A DNA stretch of 17,331 bases from Chloromonas sp. AAM2 (Eukaryota; Chlorophyta; Chlorophyceae; Chlamydomonadales; Chlamydomonadaceae), in the NCBI GenBank assembly GCA_004335635.1, contig QAXH01005736.1, positions 2,243-19,573 of the forward strand, written 5' to 3'. Of this stretch, positions 14,947 to 17,331 are shown piece after piece (positions within the stretch are counted from its first letter, which is position 1; each line of letters starts with the position of its first letter). Position numbers and translations under genes: made by a program. The notes beneath the pieces are model-generated. The model had not been told where the DNA came from and ran no database searches. It saw only the letters and a list, made by a program, of their open reading frames with translations.

Positions 14947-17184
14947 CTGCATGCAAAGCATGTGCTGCATGTCAGTGCACGTGACAGTCCATGCAACACG
15001 TGTCTAGCATGGAGCGCATGGCATGCAAAGCATGGGCTGCATGTCAGTGCACGTGACAGTCCATGCAACACGTGTCTAGCATGGAGCGAATGGCATGCAA
15101 AGCATGGGCTGCATGTCAGTGCACGTGATAGTCCATGCAACACGTGTCTAGCATGGAGCGCATGGCTTCGGGCTGCATGCAAAGCATGTGCTGCATGTCA
15201 GTGCACGTGATAGTCCATGCAACACGTGTCTAGTATGGAGCGCATGGCATGCAAAGCATGTGCTGCATGTCAGTGCACGTGATAGTCCATACAACATTAG
15301 CAGCAGCAGCAGTGGCAGCACCAACAGACAGCAACCTTGGCAGGCGATAGACAGCAATGTAGAGGCGATGCATGCGGTGATAGACGATTAGAGTAGAGGC
15401 TATCTGCATAGCTACTCTGGTCCTACTACCACACATTCACATGCCACTCTCACTCTCACTCACATCATTGACTGTCCGCATGCACATCTGTCTCTCACTC
15501 ACACATCACTCATTCACTCTCTGTCACACTCACATCATTGACAGTCCACACATACACCTGTTTCTTGTGTGTGTGTATGAGCGTCACTAGCGAGGGGTCC
15601 ACCATGCCATAGTAGGCACCCACCACATGAGGAGCCTACGCATGACGAGGGACATGCAAGGGCGCATGCAAACCGTAGTGCCTGGCAGCCATTGGTATCA
15701 TGCAAGAATGCATGCATACAAAATGGCTTGAAGTGTGCATCATAAGACTATTAAAATGGCCATTGAAAGACCTGAGTCATAGAATTGGATTCCAACGTGT
15801 AGCATGGAGTCCTGGCACGTGTTGGGTGGTGATCAAGACAAGCGTAGCGGCAAATTTGCTGCGGATGAACCTGCTGTCTACGCATCATGACACATCTAGC
15901 ATGTTGCCAACTGTCATGTTTGGAGTGTGATAAGTAATCAGGTTACATCTACATGTAAACAACTACATGCAAAGCCGACTTCCTTCTTGCGGGTTGAGTT
16001 TTCCACTTTTACGGATTCCAGGGATTCCAGATATTCGACAGTTATTATTTACGAAGGTGGTTTCAGAGTCGACCTCCACTACATCCTACTTGCATGCGTA
16101 ATTGTCAGCCTCCTCACCTGCATGCGCAGTGGCTTGTCCATTCCCTCCTCCCTCGCCTCCCTAGTCTGGTTCATCAAGATGTATCCCGTGCGCTGACCAG
16201 GTGAAACAGCATTAACTGACGCAACAACCTGCAGGGAGAGGTGCTGGTGAAACAGCATTAACTGACGCAACAACCTGCAGGGAGAGGTGCTGGCGCAACG
16301 GCATCATGTCCACAATATGCCACTCTCAATACGTAGCCCCAAAGGTCCCGTGACTGTAACCTGTGACCACTGCTATATGTTGCATGCAATCCAACTGCAG
16401 TTCCCCGGCTGCCGGTCATGTGTACGCACGGTACAGAGCACCAGGAAATGGAGACATACACGGGAGGCCAAGATGGAGATTGAGACGGAGCCAGAGCCAA
16501 GGTTCTGCCCACATTCCATGCAATAACCTGATGGCTGGCAAGACTCTTGACCATGCCTGGCTGGTGTTTGTAGGGAAGGCGCTGTGTGTGTTGGCTGGCC
16601 TACAGGCCTACAAGAACCTCAGAGACTCGCCAATTCACCAGCCGTTTTACTGACCGTTACTAGAAACCGGTGCTGGTTCAACTTGTTCAGAGCCCAGCCC
16701 AACCTGTTCAGAGCCCGTAGACATTACCCAAGTGAAACACTAGTCGGAGTCTTTTGTCCCGATGTGCACCAGCCACCCCGTTTGCTGAATTCCTTGGCAG
16801 AAGCCCTCCCACCTTGTCACTCTTAGCCCATATGAGGCAGTTGTGGCAGCCTGTCTCGTGCACCAGCCGAGTGAGGCCCTCAACCAGAGCATCCTCGTCC
16901 GTGGGAACACCGGACCTGCGAACATGTGAACAGACGTTTCTAGCTGTTACTTGTGGACACGTGCACACGTTGCTGGCTTAAAAGATAAGGCTAGAAAAGA
17001 ACGGGGTTGATGCCTGATGTAATCTGAGATTATAGCTATGCCCATGTCTACCTTGCATGGCGACTGTGCATTTCATGTCGCGCATGATAACTTCTGACTT
17101 CCTTTTTCACTCACCTGTCCTTGGTATGTGTGACCTCCAATATCACACAATCCACAACACCAGTGACAATACGAGTCATCATAG
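14788..17184 (-). CDS. Glycerophosphodiester phosphodiesterase (plant GDPD4-like), C-terminal part, five exons
   Basis: GDPD enzymes hydrolyse glycerophosphodiesters to glycerol 3-phosphate and an alcohol using a metal-dependent TIM barrel. Five exons join in phase to 180 residues plus TGA. In order: VVDCVILEVTHTKD (barrel strand), the helix with DALVEGLTRLVHE, NCLIWAKSDKVV, TGYILMNQTREA, APHVVGAYYGMVDPSLVTLI, HKKQVYVWTVND, and MLDAGVDGVVTNHPLMAQQA. This is the strand order of plant GDPD4-type proteins (LVWAKSD, VGYIVM, VVGVYHPLID, KVYAWTVDD, GVDAVVTSDP as I recall them). The catalytic HR and HD residues and metal ligands of the N-terminal half should be to the right of base 17331. The tail after the barrel (ARCGGVGLDGSSKWEPRM) is short. 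Several exon borders are involved in tandem duplications. Confidence 0.85.
14921..15298. repeat. 72/82-bp tandem array copying the start of the last GDPD exon
   Basis: Five units begin TCTAGCATGGAGCG (the fifth TCTAGTATGG) at 14921, 15003, 15075, 15147 and 15229, spacing 82, 72, 72 and 82. Units 1 and 4 keep CTTCGGGCTG; units 2, 3 and 5 lack it, which explains the 10-bp difference. Each unit contains the minus-strand acceptor-like TGCATG(C)AG region and the codons for MRSML. Unit 1 overlaps the real exon. Confidence 0.9.
15455..15561. repeat. Diverged duplication of the GDPD exon end and donor
   Basis: The block CACTCACATCATTGACAGTC around the real exon end and donor (15525-15561) recurs as CACTCACATCATTGACTGTC at 15455-15490, about 70 bp away on its intron side, with CTCACT-rich sequence between. 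Confidence 0.75.
15534..15635 (-). CDS. GDPD exon with VVGAYYGMVDPSLV
   Basis: 34 codons, phase 0, acceptor ATGCGTAG, donor AATGAT|GTGAGT. It encodes APHVVGAYYGMVDPSLVTLI and HTHKKQVYVWTVND, two conserved strands of the barrel. Confidence 0.86.
16118..16228 (-). CDS. GDPD exon with TGYILMNQT
   Basis: 37 codons, phase 0, acceptor CCCTGCAG, donor ATGCAG|GTGAGG. It encodes VVASVNAVSPGQRTGYILMN and QTREAREEGMDKPLRMQ. A second identical acceptor lies 46 bases upstream (16276-16275), but splicing there shifts the frame to a TAA. Confidence 0.85.
16201..16292. repeat. Perfect 46-bp tandem duplication spanning a GDPD 3' splice site
   Basis: Two identical 46-bp units, 16201-16246 and 16247-16292, each begin GTGAAACAGCATTAACTGAC and contain the minus-strand sequence CTGCAG|GTTGTT. 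The duplication therefore copies the acceptor and the first exon bases. Confidence 0.95.
16813..16915 (-). CDS. GDPD exon with NCLIWAKSDK
   Basis: One base plus 34 codons, acceptor TTCGCAG, donor AAG|GTGGGA. It encodes SGVPTDEDALVEGLTRLVHE and TGCHNCLIWAKSDK. The family motif L(V/I)WAKSD is exact. Confidence 0.85.
17115..17184 (-). CDS. GDPD exon, barrel strand VILEV, 5' border uncertain
   Basis: Ends at donor GACAG|GTGAGT; its last two bases join the first base of the next exon as Arg (THTKD-R-SGVPT). It encodes VVDCVILEVTHTKD, which fits the vvLDaK strand of GDPD4-type proteins. The proposed start follows ACTGCCAG, which lies in the last unit of a 25-bp tandem array, so the border is uncertain. 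Confidence 0.55.
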
Positions 17185-17187
17185 CTG

Positions 17188-17331
17188 GCAGTATGACGAC
17201 CCATGTGAGCTTGCAGTATGACGACCCATGTGAGCTTGCAGTATGATGACCCATGTGAGCATGCAGTATGATGACCCATGTGAGCATGCAGTATGATGAC
17301 CCATGTGAGCATGCAGTATGATGACCCATGT
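17188..17331. repeat. 25-bp tandem array at the right edge
   Basis: Units of about GCAGTATGATGACCCATGTG plus AGCAT start at 17188, 17213, 17238, 17263, 17288 and 17313 and run off the window. Units near the exon carry GACGAC and AGCTT variants, outer ones GATGAC and AGCAT. On the minus strand each unit ends in an ATACTGC(A/C)AG-like acceptor context. Confidence 0.92.

Noticed and set aside
14922..15357. Cys/His-rich repeat protein encoded by the 72/82-bp array
   Set aside because: Open frames on both strands arise from tandem units without stops; the array overlaps a real exon and lies in an intron.

Overview
This is nuclear DNA of an intron-rich eukaryote, most likely a green alga of the Chlamydomonadales. 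None of the genes is an uninterrupted open reading frame. All three appear only when short exons with GT-AG borders and matching codon phase are joined. Small phase-0 exons, introns full of tandem repeats, a TGTAA poly(A)-type signal and a ciliary-looking protein fit a flagellate chlorophyte. Two short interstitial CCCTAA (TTAGGG-type) tracts may point to a lineage with human-type telomere repeats, such as the Haematococcus group. That placement is inference.

Layout. (1) About 9979 down to 484, minus strand: one gene assembled here from 18 exons, about 920 residues in the window. It encodes a disordered N-terminus, a coiled coil, a canonical EF-hand pair, a helical stretch, a charged linker and the first half of a PLAT/LH2 domain. 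Its 3' end lies beyond base 1. I know no named gene for it; a calcium-responsive ciliary or cytoskeletal scaffold is a guess. (2) About 10098-10949: the divergent upstream region shared by genes 1 and 3, holding what may be a decayed reverse-transcriptase fragment. (3) 10950-13431, plus strand: a complete five-exon gene for the Golgi vesicle-transport membrane protein GOT1 (150 residues), the most secure call. (4) 13432-14787: intergenic, between two convergent 3' ends. (5) 17184 (or beyond the window) down to 14788, minus strand: the C-terminal 180 residues of a glycerophosphodiester phosphodiesterase of the plant GDPD4 type. Its catalytic N-terminus is off the right edge.

The genes are functionally unrelated neighbours; I see no operon-like or defence system. 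The striking feature is the way tandem duplications touch splice junctions. The GDPD gene alone has a 46-bp duplication that copies a 3' splice site and makes a GT...AG unit, a five-copy 72/82-bp array that copies the last exon's start with its acceptor, a degenerate echo of an exon end with its donor, and a 25-bp array touching another putative acceptor. Introns of the other two genes also carry arrays at or near their splice sites. This looks like a live example of intron growth, and possibly intron birth, by tandem duplication.
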